Shown here: positions 17,438 to 26,192 of the stretch, piece by piece
Numbering within the stretch: position 1 is the stretch's first letter
Layout: each line of letters starts with the position of its first letter
NCBI RefSeq assembly: GCF_902833045.1
Contig: NZ_CADFDU010000005.1
Coordinates: forward strand, 310,583 to 374,582
Origin: Burkholderia sp. BCC0322
GTDB taxonomy: Bacteria; Pseudomonadota; Gammaproteobacteria; Burkholderiales; Burkholderiaceae
Length of the DNA: 64,000 nt
Direction of reading: 5' to 3'
Made by a program: the position numbers and the translations under genes
Notes under the pieces: generated by a model
Database searches by the model: none
The model's input: the letters and a program-made list of their open reading frames with translations, nothing else
Told to the model about the DNA's origin: nothing

Positions 17438-17947
17438 ATGAGACGCCTTTATTTCCTCGTACCCGATACGCAGATGGCGAAGGCTATCGTCGACGATCTA
17501 CTGCGCGCACGCATCATCTGGCGCCATATCCATGTTCTCGCCGATCACAGTGTCACACTCGATCAGTTGCCCGAAGCATCGTTGCTGCAAAGCAGCGACG
17601 TCGTGCATGCGCTCGAACGCGGTGTCGCGCTCGGCGGCGCGGCCGGTGCGCTGATCGGACTCGTCGCGCTGGTATTTCCCCCGGCGGAGCTCGTGATTGC
17701 GGGCGGCGCCGTCGTCGGGCTGACGTTGGCGGGAGCGGGTTTCGGGGCGTGGACCGCCGCGATGATCGGCATCGCCGAGCCGAACGCGCGACTCCAGCGG
17801 TTTCGCGAGGCCATACAGGAAGGCCAGATCCTGATCATGGCCGACGTGCCGGCATTGCGAGAGCAGGAAATCGAAGAGATGGTCGCCCAGCATTTTCCGA
17901 AGGCGGACCTGGAGGGCGCCGAGCCTACTACACCGATCTTCCCCTGA
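17438..17947 (+). CDS. DUF1269-like membrane protein
   Basis: 169-residue protein. Residues 1-60 form a soluble alpha/beta head ('MRRLYFLVPDTQMAKAIVDDLL'), residues about 68-118 are two hydrophobic Gly/Ala-rich helices ('GGAAGALIGLVALVFP', 'GGAVVGLTLAGAGFGAW') and the tail is soluble, ending in acidic residues. This order matches the DUF1269 family of small membrane proteins, often linked to stress. ATG 17438 is favoured because an AAAGGGGTG site precedes it; ATG 17417 is possible. It is separated by 289 bases from the oxidase operon. Confidence 0.68.
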   Translation: MRRLYFLVPDTQMAKAIVDDLLRARIIWRHIHVLADHSVTLDQLPEASLLQSSDVVHALERGVALGGAAGALIGLVALVFPPAELVIAGGAVVGLTLAGAGFGAWTAAMIGIAEPNARLQRFREAIQEGQILIMADVPALREQEIEEMVAQHFPKADLEGAEPTTPIFP

Positions 17948-18236
17948 CGCGCGACAGCAAGCCGGCCTGCCCGACAGCCTGGTTCATCGATGCGTTTCGC
18001 CAAGTGCGCCGTTGCATGGCCGCGGCCTCGCGTCGCCACGCGCCGACAGCCCACCGATGCGCCGATCCGGAACCGCGAACGGAACGCCGCCGCCGTGCCA
18101 TGCGACGAGCGGATCGTTCGCCGATTGTGCAGGCGACCCTGTCCGCCATGCCGGATCGGGCCAGGGACGCAGGGCCGGCACGCGTGACGCCTTCGGATCG
18201 GAAGCGCCGACGTCGAACCGTCGGCAAGGAGGTCGT

Positions 18237-18752
18237 ATGGAACTGCACATTCAATCTCACCATTGGGAGCGTCGTACGCCCGACTGGGTCGCCGCTGCCG
18301 TGGCCGGACTCGCGGGCGGTGCGCTGGTGATCGCGCTGGAATTCGTCTGGTCGACCCTCGTGCTCGGCACAAGCCCGTGGCAACCGACCCACAAGATCGC
18401 GGCGATGGTGATGGGCCGCAGCGCGCTCGGCCAGCTGACGCAATTCAACCTTGAAATCGTGGCGATGGCGCTGCTGCTGCACTACGTGCTCGGCGCGATC
18501 ATGGGGATGATGCTCGCCGCGATCATGGCGCCTTTCCGCTTCGATTCGAGCGTGGGCATGGAAGCCGCGATCGGGCTGGCGTTCGGGATCGTCGCGTATG
18601 GGTGGAACTTCTACGTCATGACGGCCGTGTTCCCGTGGTTCGTCTCCGAGCGCGGTGCCGGGCCCTTGCTGGCCAACCTGTTGTTCGGCGTGGTTGCGGC
18701 CATCACCTACGGCCGGCTGGAACGATTGCGCAAGCAGAACGGGGACGACTGA
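18237..18752 (+). CDS. Membrane protein at the head of the oxidase operon
   Basis: 171-residue inner-membrane protein with four predicted helices: about 20-40 ('AAAVAGLAGGALVIALEFVWS'), 78-100, 108-128 and 145-162. An excellent AAGGAGG site at 18226-18232 precedes ATG 18237. It lies 104 bases upstream of coxII on the same strand and is probably cotranscribed. I do not recognise a named family. Similar small membrane proteins sit beside haem-copper oxidase genes and may help assembly; that is inferred from position only. Confidence 0.75.
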   Translation: MELHIQSHHWERRTPDWVAAAVAGLAGGALVIALEFVWSTLVLGTSPWQPTHKIAAMVMGRSALGQLTQFNLEIVAMALLLHYVLGAIMGMMLAAIMAPFRFDSSVGMEAAIGLAFGIVAYGWNFYVMTAVFPWFVSERGAGPLLANLLFGVVAAITYGRLERLRKQNGDD

Positions 18753-18856
18753 CCCATCGCGTTTCCCGCCGCGCCGAGCTTGAACGCGCGGCGCCCGCGG
18801 GAGACCCGGAACCCGGTGTCGGCGGCTCTGGCGAGTGATACACGGCGAGGCGGCCT

Positions 18857-20038
18857 ATGGCCCTTGCGATTGCCCTGATCCTGATCATCCTGTTGGCGGT
18901 GGGGTTTCACTTTGCCAGTCCGTGGTGGATCACGCCGATCGCGTCGAACTGGGTGCGCATGGACGACATGCTGACGATCACGCTCGTCATCACCGGTGCA
19001 TTCTTCATCGCCATCAACCTGTTCATCGTGGTCGCACTGGTGCGCTATCGCCACCGCGGCGGGCATCGCGCCGCCTACGAACCGCACAACCGGAAGCTGG
19101 AATGGTGGCTGATCGGCCTGACCGTCGTCGGTGTGGCGGCGTTGCTCGCGCCGGGGCTGTTCGTCTACGCGGACTACATCCGGCCGCCGCGCAACGTGCT
19201 GCAGATGGAAGTGCTCGGCCAGCAATGGCAATGGCGATTCCGCTTCGCCGGCCCCGGCGGCAGGCTGGGCACGACCGACGTGCGCTACATCAGCGACGAC
19301 AATCCGTTCGGCCTGAATCCCGCCGACCCGAACGGCCGTGACAACTACCTGATCGAGAGCCCCGAGGTGCACCTTCCGCTCAACCGGCCGATCCAGGTCC
19401 TGACACGGTCGCGCGACGTGCTGCACGACTTCTACGTCCCGCCGTTCCGCGCGCGAATGAACATGGTGCCGGGCATGGTGACCACCTTCTGGTTCACGCC
19501 GACCAGGGCAGGCCGTTACGACATCCTGTGCGCGCAGCTCTGCGGGATCGGACACTCCGGCATGCGCGGCGTGGTGGTGGTGGAAGACGAAGCCGCGTTC
19601 TCGCGCTGGCTGGCGCGGCAGACCACGTTCGCGCAGCAGCAACTGGCCCGCGTGCAGGCTGCACCGGCCGCGGCGGGCGGCAGCGCGCAGGCGCTTGCCA
19701 ACCTGGGCAAGACGCTCGCGGCGGCCAAGGGCTGCATCGCGTGCCATACCGTGGACGGCAGCCCGCTCGTGGGCCCGACCTGGAAAGGCCTGTACGGCAA
19801 GACCGAAACGATGGCCGACGGCAGCACCGCGAAGGTGGACGAAGCCTATCTGCGCGCGTTCATCCGCAATCCGACGGCCCGCGTCGTGAAGGGCTTCTCG
19901 CCGATCATGCCGCACTTCGACCTGAGCGAGCAGGAACTGGCCGCGCTGGTGGCCTATATCGAGGCACAGGGCGGGACACCGGCCCGCACCGCGGCCCAGC
20001 CAGCGGAACAGACGGAGCAGACGGAGCAGACGCCATGA
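18857..20038 (+). CDS. coxB: Cytochrome c oxidase subunit II with fused cytochrome c domain
   Basis: 393-residue subunit that carries electrons into the oxidase. Two N-terminal membrane helices (about 5-28 and 35-62) plus a third near 85-105 are followed by the periplasmic CuA cupredoxin domain with His190 ('LHDFYVP'), Cys225, Cys229, His233 and Met236 ('CAQLCGIGHSGM'). The residue usually Glu in this loop is Gln. A C-terminal class I cytochrome c domain follows, with haem motif Cys293-I-A-Cys296-His297 and axial Met351 ('PIMPHF'). This is a caa3-type layout. The stop overlaps the next ATG as ATGA. Confidence 0.93.
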   Translation: MALAIALILIILLAVGFHFASPWWITPIASNWVRMDDMLTITLVITGAFFIAINLFIVVALVRYRHRGGHRAAYEPHNRKLEWWLIGLTVVGVAALLAPGLFVYADYIRPPRNVLQMEVLGQQWQWRFRFAGPGGRLGTTDVRYISDDNPFGLNPADPNGRDNYLIESPEVHLPLNRPIQVLTRSRDVLHDFYVPPFRARMNMVPGMVTTFWFTPTRAGRYDILCAQLCGIGHSGMRGVVVVEDEAAFSRWLARQTTFAQQQLARVQAAPAAAGGSAQALANLGKTLAAAKGCIACHTVDGSPLVGPTWKGLYGKTETMADGSTAKVDEAYLRAFIRNPTARVVKGFSPIMPHFDLSEQELAALVAYIEAQGGTPARTAAQPAEQTEQTEQTP

Positions 20039-21795
20039 CCTATGCGCACACCGACCACGTCCCGCGCAGCTTCTGGACCCGCTACGTGTGGAGCCAGGAC
20101 CACAAGGTCATCGCCGTGCAGTACGCGCTGACGGCCATCGCGATCGGCCTGGTCGGCCTCGTATTGTCGGACCTGATGCGGCTGCAGCTCGGCTTTCCGG
20201 GCAAGTTCGCGTTCATCGACGCGAACCACTACTACCAGTTCGTCACCATGCACGGCATGATCATGGTGATCTACCTGCTCACGGCGCTGTTCCTCGGCGG
20301 CTTCGGCAACTACCTGATCCCGCTGATGCTCGGTGCGCGCGACATGGTGTTCCCGTTTCTCAACATGCTGAGCTACTGGGTCTACCTGCTGGCCGTGCTG
20401 GTGCTGGTGTCGAGCTTCTTCGTGCCGGGCGGGCCGACCGGCGCCGGCTGGACGCTCTATCCGCCGCAGGCCATCCTGCCGGGCACGCCGGGCGTGGAAT
20501 GGGGCATCGTGCTGATGCTCGTGTCGCTGGCGATCTTCATCGTCGCGGCCACGATGGGCGGCCTGAACTACGTTACCACCACGCTGCAGGCACGCACGCG
20601 CGGCATGACGCTGATGCGCATGCCGCTCACGGTGTGGGGCATCTTCATCGCGACCATCATGGCGCTGCTGGCGTTTCCGGCGCTGTTCGTGTCGGCGGTG
20701 ATGATGCTGTTCGACCGGACGCTCGGCACCAGTTTCTTCATTCCGGCCGTGGTGTCGATGGGGCAGACGCTCAAGCACGCCGGCGGCAGCCCGCTGCTGT
20801 TCCAGCACCTGTTCTGGTTCTTCGGGCATCCGGAGGTCTACATCGTCGCGCTGCCGGCCTTCGGCATCGCGTCGGATCTCATCAGCACGCACGCGCGCAA
20901 GAGCATCTTCGGCTACCGGATGATGGTGTGGGCCATCGTCATCATCGGCGCGCTGAGCTTCGTGGTCTGGGCGCACCACATGTTCATCGCCGGCATGAAT
21001 CCGTACTTCGGCTTTTTCTTTGCCACCACCACGCTCATCATCGCCGTCCCGACCGCCCTCAAGGTCTACAACTGGGTGCTGACGCTGTGGCGCGGCGATA
21101 TCCACCTGACCGTGCCGATGCTGTTCGCCATCGGCTTCATCAGCACCTTCGTGCTGGGCGGCCTGACCGGCCTCTACCTCGGCAATGTGAGCGTGGACAT
21201 CCCGCTGTCGAACACGTACTTCGTCGTCGCGCACTTCCATATGGTGATGGCCGTGTCGCCGATCCTGGTGGTGTTCGGCGGCCTCTACCACTGGTACCCG
21301 AAGGTGACGGGCCGCATGCTGGACGACACGCTCGGTCGCGCGCACTTCTGGATCACCTTCGTCGGCACCTATGCGATCTACTTCCCGATGCACTATCTCG
21401 GCATCCTCGGCATGCCGCGGCGGTATTACGCGTATCAGGGCTACAGCTTCATTCCGCATTCCGCGCAGACGCTCAACGCGTTCATCACGATCGTCGCGCT
21501 GATCGTCGCGGCGGCGCAGTTGCTGTTCCTGTTCAACCTCGCGTGGAGCCTCGTGCGCGGCCGGCGGGCCGACGGCAACCCGTGGCGGGCCACCACGCTC
21601 GAATGGCAGACGCCGCAAACGCCGCCCGTGCACGGCAACTGGGGCGCGACGCTGCCCGTCGTCTATCGCTGGGCATACGAATACAGCCCGCCGGGGCAAC
21701 AGGAAGACTTCGTGCCGCAGAACCAGCCGCCCGAGACCGCGCCTGAACCTGAAGCGGCCCACCCGACACTACACCCCGGCGAGGCGCACGAATGA
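20035..21795 (+). CDS. ctaD: Cytochrome c oxidase subunit I
   Basis: 586-residue catalytic subunit with about 12 membrane helices. Metal ligands visible: His73 ('MHGMIM', low-spin haem), His265 and Tyr269 in 'GHPEVYIV' (CuB ligand and cross-linked Tyr), His314/His315 ('WAHHMF', CuB), and His400/His402 ('VAHFHMVM', high-spin and low-spin haems). Glu267 of the PEVY motif indicates an A1-type D-channel. ATG 20035 overlaps the coxB stop, giving translational coupling; the end overlaps the next gene in the same manner. It reduces oxygen to water and pumps protons, using electrons from the CuA/haem c subunit. Confidence 0.95.
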   Translation: MTYAHTDHVPRSFWTRYVWSQDHKVIAVQYALTAIAIGLVGLVLSDLMRLQLGFPGKFAFIDANHYYQFVTMHGMIMVIYLLTALFLGGFGNYLIPLMLGARDMVFPFLNMLSYWVYLLAVLVLVSSFFVPGGPTGAGWTLYPPQAILPGTPGVEWGIVLMLVSLAIFIVAATMGGLNYVTTTLQARTRGMTLMRMPLTVWGIFIATIMALLAFPALFVSAVMMLFDRTLGTSFFIPAVVSMGQTLKHAGGSPLLFQHLFWFFGHPEVYIVALPAFGIASDLISTHARKSIFGYRMMVWAIVIIGALSFVVWAHHMFIAGMNPYFGFFFATTTLIIAVPTALKVYNWVLTLWRGDIHLTVPMLFAIGFISTFVLGGLTGLYLGNVSVDIPLSNTYFVVAHFHMVMAVSPILVVFGGLYHWYPKVTGRMLDDTLGRAHFWITFVGTYAIYFPMHYLGILGMPRRYYAYQGYSFIPHSAQTLNAFITIVALIVAAAQLLFLFNLAWSLVRGRRADGNPWRATTLEWQTPQTPPVHGNWGATLPVVYRWAYEYSPPGQQEDFVPQNQPPETAPEPEAAHPTLHPGEAHE

Positions 21796-22403
21796 CCACG
21801 CTGCCGCGCCCCTTCGTTCCCGATGCGCCACCCGGCTTGCCGAATGCGGGCCGTACCGGCCTGGCCGTGTTCATGGCGGTTGCGACGATGCTGTTTTCGC
21901 TGCTGCTGCTCGCCTATGCGATGCGCATGCGTGAATCCGACTGGCAGCCGATCCCGCATCCGGCGCTGCTGTGGTGGAACACCGGCGCGCTCGCGCTGGC
22001 CGGCATCGCGATGCAGCGCGCCCGGCAACCGACCCTGCACCGTACGGCGTGGCTGGTGGGCGGCGGCGTGCTGGCGGCCGGGTTCGTGATCGGGCAACTC
22101 GCCGCGTGGCACGTGCTGTCGGCGGCCGGGCAGACCGTCACCGTCAATCCGTCCAACAGCTTCCTCTACCTGCTCACCGGCCTGCACGGGTTGCATGTAC
22201 TGGGCGGGCTGGCGGCGTGGGGCGTGACGATCGCGCAGCTGCGGCGCGCCGACCCGTTCCGGGCTCGACGCGCCATCGCGCTGTGCGCGCTCTACTGGCA
22301 TTTCCTGCTCGCGGTCTGGCTCGTGCTGCTGGCGGCGATGTGGTGGTTGACCCCCGGGATCGTCGCCGCGATCTGCGGGCCGGTGTATGGAGCCGCGCCA
22401 TGA
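21792..22403 (+). CDS. Cytochrome c oxidase subunit III-like protein (first copy)
   Basis: 203-residue membrane protein with about five helices. It has the COX3 features 'LTGLHGLHVLGGLAAW' (about 130-145) and 'ALYWHFLLAVWLVLL' (about 170-184). It is shorter than the next gene, lacks the first two helices of classical subunit III, and overlaps both neighbours by ATGA. With the following gene this operon has two COX3-family subunits, an arrangement seen in some alternative caa3 operons. Confidence 0.85.
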   Translation: MTTLPRPFVPDAPPGLPNAGRTGLAVFMAVATMLFSLLLLAYAMRMRESDWQPIPHPALLWWNTGALALAGIAMQRARQPTLHRTAWLVGGGVLAAGFVIGQLAAWHVLSAAGQTVTVNPSNSFLYLLTGLHGLHVLGGLAAWGVTIAQLRRADPFRARRAIALCALYWHFLLAVWLVLLAAMWWLTPGIVAAICGPVYGAAP

Positions 22404-23119
22404 CCGCGCCCACGATCCACACCGAATCCTCGGCCGAATCGCCTGCGGCCCCGCCCGTCGATGCCCGGCCCGACGGCTGGCGCGGCATCGTCACGGACTG
22501 GTCGTCCGACCGCGAAGCCTTCAGGGTGCCGTGGGGCAAGGCGATGATGTGGATCTTCCTGCTGTCGGACACGTTCGTCTTCAGCAGCTTCCTGATCGGC
22601 TACATGACGGTGCGCATGTCGACCACGGCGCCGTGGCCCGATACCGCGAAAGTGTTCGGGCTCAGCGTGGGCGGCGTGGAAGTGCCGTTGCTGCTGATTG
22701 CCATCATGACGTTCACGCTGATCAGCAGCAGCGGCACCATGGCGATGGCCGTCAACTTCGGCTACCGGCGCAACGCGAGGCCCGCCGCCGCGCTGTTGCT
22801 GGCGACCGCGCTGCTGGGCGCGACCTTCCTGTCGCTGCAGGCGTTCGAATGGAGCAACCTGATTTTCCGTGAAGGGATTCGCCCGTGGGGCAACCCGCTG
22901 GGCGCGGCGCAGTTTGGCGCGTGCTTCTTCACGATCACCGGGTTCCACGGCTTCCACGTGACCTGCGGCGTGATCTACCTGCTGCTGATCGCACGCAAGA
23001 TCCTGCAGCCGGGGTTCACCGAACACGGCAACTTCCAGATCGTCGAGATCGCCGGCCTGTACTGGCACTTCGTCGACCTGGTGTGGGTGTTCATCTTCGC
23101 GCTGTTCTATTTGTGGTGA
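22400..23119 (+). CDS. Cytochrome c oxidase subunit III (second copy)
   Basis: 239-residue COX3-family protein. A hydrophilic N-terminal stretch (1-45) is followed by helices starting 'GKAMMWIFLLSDTFVFSSFLIGY' and by the signature segments 'TGFHGFHVTCGVIYLLL' and 'GLYWHFVDLVWVFIFALFYLW' at the end, which are the classical subunit III end. 'LSDTFVFSSF' corresponds to the 'SExMFF' lipid-site region. ATG at 22400 overlaps the previous stop. It stabilises proton pumping of subunit I. Confidence 0.9.
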   Translation: MTAPTIHTESSAESPAAPPVDARPDGWRGIVTDWSSDREAFRVPWGKAMMWIFLLSDTFVFSSFLIGYMTVRMSTTAPWPDTAKVFGLSVGGVEVPLLLIAIMTFTLISSSGTMAMAVNFGYRRNARPAAALLLATALLGATFLSLQAFEWSNLIFREGIRPWGNPLGAAQFGACFFTITGFHGFHVTCGVIYLLLIARKILQPGFTEHGNFQIVEIAGLYWHFVDLVWVFIFALFYLW

Positions 23120-23127
23120 GGCAGGCC

Positions 23128-23469
23128 ATGGAACATATCGATCCCGCCGATCGACCCGACGCCGCGCACGGCCAGCAGCATCCGATCGGCCTCTACCTGA
23201 AGATCTGGGGCCTGCTGTTCGTGCTGAGCACGTTCTCGTACCTGGTCGATTACTTCAACGTGCAGGGCCTGATGCGCTGGGTGCTGATCGTCGTGCTGAT
23301 GATTGCGAAGGCCGGGCTGATCGTGTCGATCTTCATGCACATGATGTGGGAGCGCCTGGCGCTGGTGTACGCGATCCTGATACCGCCGCTGTGCCTGCTG
23401 GTGCTCATGGTGCTGATGGCGGCGGAAGCGCATCACACGTTCGGGATGCGGGCGCTGTTCTTTCGCTGA
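23128..23469 (+). CDS. Cytochrome c oxidase subunit IV-like protein
   Basis: 113-residue membrane protein with three helices (about 24-44, 50-70 and 78-98) following a short polar N-terminus. 'YLKIWGLLFVLSTFSYLVDYF' and 'KAGLIVSIFMHMMWERL' fit the CyoD/COX4-pro family of small oxidase subunits. It begins 8 bases after subunit III. It helps assembly of the CuB site in related oxidases. Confidence 0.85.
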   Translation: MEHIDPADRPDAAHGQQHPIGLYLKIWGLLFVLSTFSYLVDYFNVQGLMRWVLIVVLMIAKAGLIVSIFMHMMWERLALVYAILIPPLCLLVLMVLMAAEAHHTFGMRALFFR

Positions 23470-23587
23470 TGCGTTCGCCGGGTGATCCACCGGCGACGGG
23501 CGCCGTGTCGGAGCGGGCGGCATTGCGTCTTTTGGGGAACGACGCGTCCCGGACATCCGTTCACGCAAACCTGAAGGGAGGCCCCCC

Positions 23588-23908
23588 ATGAAATTTTCAC
23601 GCCGACGTTTTATTGCAGTGACCAGCGTTCTCGCCTCCGCGCTCGCCGTCGGACGCCGCACGGCGGCGGCAGATGCCGGTGCCGGTGTCGTTCAGGAAAC
23701 CGATGCAAATGCCCAGGCGCTCGGCTACAAGACGGACGCCAGCCGGGTCGACCGCGCGAAGTACCCGAAATTCCGGGCGGGCGAGGCCTGTGCGAATTGC
23801 CAGTTCTTCCAGGGCAAGGCCGGCGCCGCGACGGGGCCGTGCGCGATTTTCGGTGGCAAGCAAGTCAATGCGAAAGGGTGGTGCAGCACTTATGCGAAAA
23901 AGGCGTAG
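23588..23908 (+). CDS. hip: High-potential iron-sulfur protein (HiPIP), Tat-exported
   Basis: 106-residue periplasmic electron carrier. A twin-arginine signal 'SRRRFIAV' opens the protein, with cleavage expected after TAAA (about 28). The mature part has the four [4Fe-4S] ligands Cys68, Cys71, Cys85 and Cys99 in the HiPIP spacing ('CANCQFF', 'GPC', 'GWC'). AAGGGAGG lies just before ATG 23588. It follows the oxidase genes by 118 bases on the same strand. HiPIPs can donate electrons to terminal oxidases, so it is a likely donor to the CoxII haem c; that link is inferred. Confidence 0.9.
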   Translation: MKFSRRRFIAVTSVLASALAVGRRTAAADAGAGVVQETDANAQALGYKTDASRVDRAKYPKFRAGEACANCQFFQGKAGAATGPCAIFGGKQVNAKGWCSTYAKKA

Positions 23909-24219
23909 CCGGAGAGCGAGCGCCTGGCGATGTCGACATTCACGTCACGCTGAATTTTCGCCATTCGACTCGGAACCCGGAACTCGGCGCTGTACTGCGC
24001 CGACCGGCGGCCGACAGTCATCAGGCGCACGCGTTGCAACCGGAGCCATCGACTGCGGGGCTGGGCCGAACCTGATGCAGGGAGCGACGCGGACGCCGGG
24101 TTGTCCGGCTCATTTCGGCCACAAGTAGACACCCGGAAGCCTTCGGTGAACGGCAGTTAGCGAGAAATGAACCGTCACCCATCGATACGCGGCGAACGCA
24201 TGGCTGAAATGCTGCGACA
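23909..24219. other. Intergenic region between convergent genes, nothing seen
   Basis: 311 bases between the HiPIP gene and the convergent LysR gene. No gene-like frame and no strong hairpin with T-run was found. Confidence 0.35.
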
Positions 24220-25119
24220 TCATTCAGCGCGTGTTACGTCGACGCTTTCGCCAAACTCGTCCAGCAAGAAATTGATGAAGGCGCGGGCCGCCGCCCGGGT
24301 CGCGCGACCGAGGGGGAAATAGGCATGCACGTTGGTGCCGACCATCGACCAGTCGGTGAGGATCGGCACGAGCGATCCTTCCTCGAGCTCCCTGCGGCAG
24401 GCCCAGTATCCTATCGAGGTGATACCCAAGCCGGCCTTCGCGGCTGCAACCGCGCCTTCGTTGTCGCTGAACGATATATTGGGTTCGATCGGCACATTGC
24501 TGGTTATTCCGTTGTGCGTAAATGTCCAGGCGGTGCTGACAGTGGCCGCCGGTCCATAGACGATCCGGTGACCGACGAGCGCGTCCGGCGACAGGGGCGT
24601 GCCGCATCGCGCGAGATATGCAGGGGAGGCGACGATCAGCCGTGCGTAGCTCGTGAGCAGACGCGCTGTCGCATTGGAGTCTGGCAGGGTGCCTATCCGG
24701 ATGGCGACATCGACCGCGTCCCGGACAAGGTCCTGGCGACGGTCGTCGAGCACCACGTCGATCCGCAGCCGCGGATGACGTTCAGCAAAACGGGGAAGTC
24801 GGGGGATGATCTCCCGCACCCCGGCACTCGTCGGCATCCCGACGCGCAGCGTTCCGCGAAGTTCGTCCTGCCGGACGCTCTGTCCGGCATCGTCAAGCTG
24901 GTCGAGCACGGCTTCGATGCGGATGAGGTAGTCGGCGCCTGCTTCCGTCGGAATCACGGCGCGCGTCGTCCGCGCCAATAGCAGCGTGCCCAACTCGGCC
25001 TCGATGTCCGACACGGCGCGCGATGCCTGCGATTGCGAGATGGACAGCTCCCGCGCGGCGGCCGAAAAACTTTGCAGTCGGGCGACCCGGCAGAAAATCC
25101 GCAACGCGTTGATGTCCAT
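24220..25119 (-). CDS. LysR family transcriptional regulator
   Basis: 299-residue LysR regulator. N-terminal winged HTH (about 1-60: 'MDINALRIFCRVARLQSFSAAARELSISQSQASRAVSDIEAELG') and a C-terminal substrate-binding domain (about 90-295). 'AELGTLLLARTTR' is the usual wing end. It is divergent from the hydrolase gene at 25300, across 180 bases, and by LysR habit would control that operon and itself. The DTDCR-like effector is unknown. Confidence 0.92.
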   Translation of the reverse strand: MDINALRIFCRVARLQSFSAAARELSISQSQASRAVSDIEAELGTLLLARTTRAVIPTEAGADYLIRIEAVLDQLDDAGQSVRQDELRGTLRVGMPTSAGVREIIPRLPRFAERHPRLRIDVVLDDRRQDLVRDAVDVAIRIGTLPDSNATARLLTSYARLIVASPAYLARCGTPLSPDALVGHRIVYGPAATVSTAWTFTHNGITSNVPIEPNISFSDNEGAVAAAKAGLGITSIGYWACRRELEEGSLVPILTDWSMVGTNVHAYFPLGRATRAAARAFINFLLDEFGESVDVTRAE

Positions 25120-25144
25120 CGTCTTCCTCCATGCGTCCTACGTT

Positions 25145-25167
25145 CTATCTATGCACATTCCGGATAG
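25145..25167. promoter_or_regulatory. Candidate LysR operator between divergent genes
   Basis: Short inverted repeat CTATC (25145-25149) and GATAG (25163-25167) within the intergenic region, of the interrupted dyad type with an A/T-flanked core that LysR proteins bind. Weak evidence, based on shape and position only. Confidence 0.35.
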
Positions 25168-25299
25168 GTCATAACCGCGTTTCATGGCTAGTGCATGGCG
25201 AGTCCGCCTTCTATATTGACACCGTAGCAGCACGAAACCGTCAATTCCGACAGGCCGCCACCTTCCTGGTTAGCGCGTTGGAGCATAGAGGATTAAACC

Positions 25300-26136
25300 A
25301 TGAACAGCATCAATTACGATACGGCACCGACCCAATTCGTCGAGGCCAACGGCATCCGTTTCGCCTACCGCCGGTTCGGCAAGCACGGCGGCGTGCCGCT
25401 TGTCTTCAATCAGCACTACACCGGCACCCTCGACCACTGGGATCCGGCGGTAACCGATGGTTTTGCAAAGGATCGCGAGGTGATCCTGTTCAACAACGCC
25501 GGCGTCGCCAGTTCCTCGGGCGAGACCCCGACGAGTTTCCAGGAGATGGGGGCCAATGCGATCGCCTTCATTCGCGCGCTGGGCCTGACCCAGGTCGACG
25601 TGCTCGGCATTTCGATCGGGGGCTTCGTGGCCCAGGAGATCGCGCTGCAAGGCGGCGACCTGGTCCGCAAGATCATCCTCGTCGGCACCGGGCATCGTTC
25701 ACAGGACATGTCGGAAAGCCGCTCCGCGGAAATCTTCGCCGGCAGCTACGACCCGCCCGAACATCTGTGGCTTGCTGTCCATTTCGGACCTTCCGAAGCC
25801 AGCCAGAAGGCCGGCCTCGCCTTTCTCGAGCGCAAGCTGCGTCGTCAGGATCGCGATCCGCAAGTGAGCGAGCAAACCATTGCCGCTCAGGGCGAGGCGA
25901 TCGGCAAATGGCACGTGCCGAACGATCGCGCGCTGGCGTATCTGAAAGAGATCCGGCAGCCCGTGCTGATCGTCCAGGGCAGCAACGACGTCATTATTCC
26001 GACGAGGCATTCGTTCACGCTCCAGCAGCATCTGCCGAACGCGCAACTGATCGTCTATCCGGACTCCAATCACGGGTCGATTTATCAGTATCCGGAGACG
26101 TTCGTCGCCCATGCGACGACCTTCCTCGACGCCTGA
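25300..26136 (+). CDS. Alpha/beta hydrolase
   Basis: 278-residue soluble hydrolase. Nucleophile elbow Gly103-Ile-Ser105-Ile-Gly, acid Asp230 ('GSNDVIIP') and His258 ('SNHGS') complete a Ser-Asp-His triad. Before the core, 'LVFNQHYTGTLDHWDP' forms the oxyanion-hole region, where the usual HG is replaced by NQHY. ATG 25300 follows AGAGGATT. First gene of an operon with the LLM monooxygenase (26193) and the MDR reductase (27567); in such sets the hydrolase usually opens a lactone or ester formed by the monooxygenase. Substrate unknown. Confidence 0.88.
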   Translation: MNSINYDTAPTQFVEANGIRFAYRRFGKHGGVPLVFNQHYTGTLDHWDPAVTDGFAKDREVILFNNAGVASSSGETPTSFQEMGANAIAFIRALGLTQVDVLGISIGGFVAQEIALQGGDLVRKIILVGTGHRSQDMSESRSAEIFAGSYDPPEHLWLAVHFGPSEASQKAGLAFLERKLRRQDRDPQVSEQTIAAQGEAIGKWHVPNDRALAYLKEIRQPVLIVQGSNDVIIPTRHSFTLQQHLPNAQLIVYPDSNHGSIYQYPETFVAHATTFLDA

Positions 26137-26192
26137 AGCCCGCCGCTGGCTCGTCAATCGAGCCGGCGGCACCTGACGCGACGGAGCACCAT

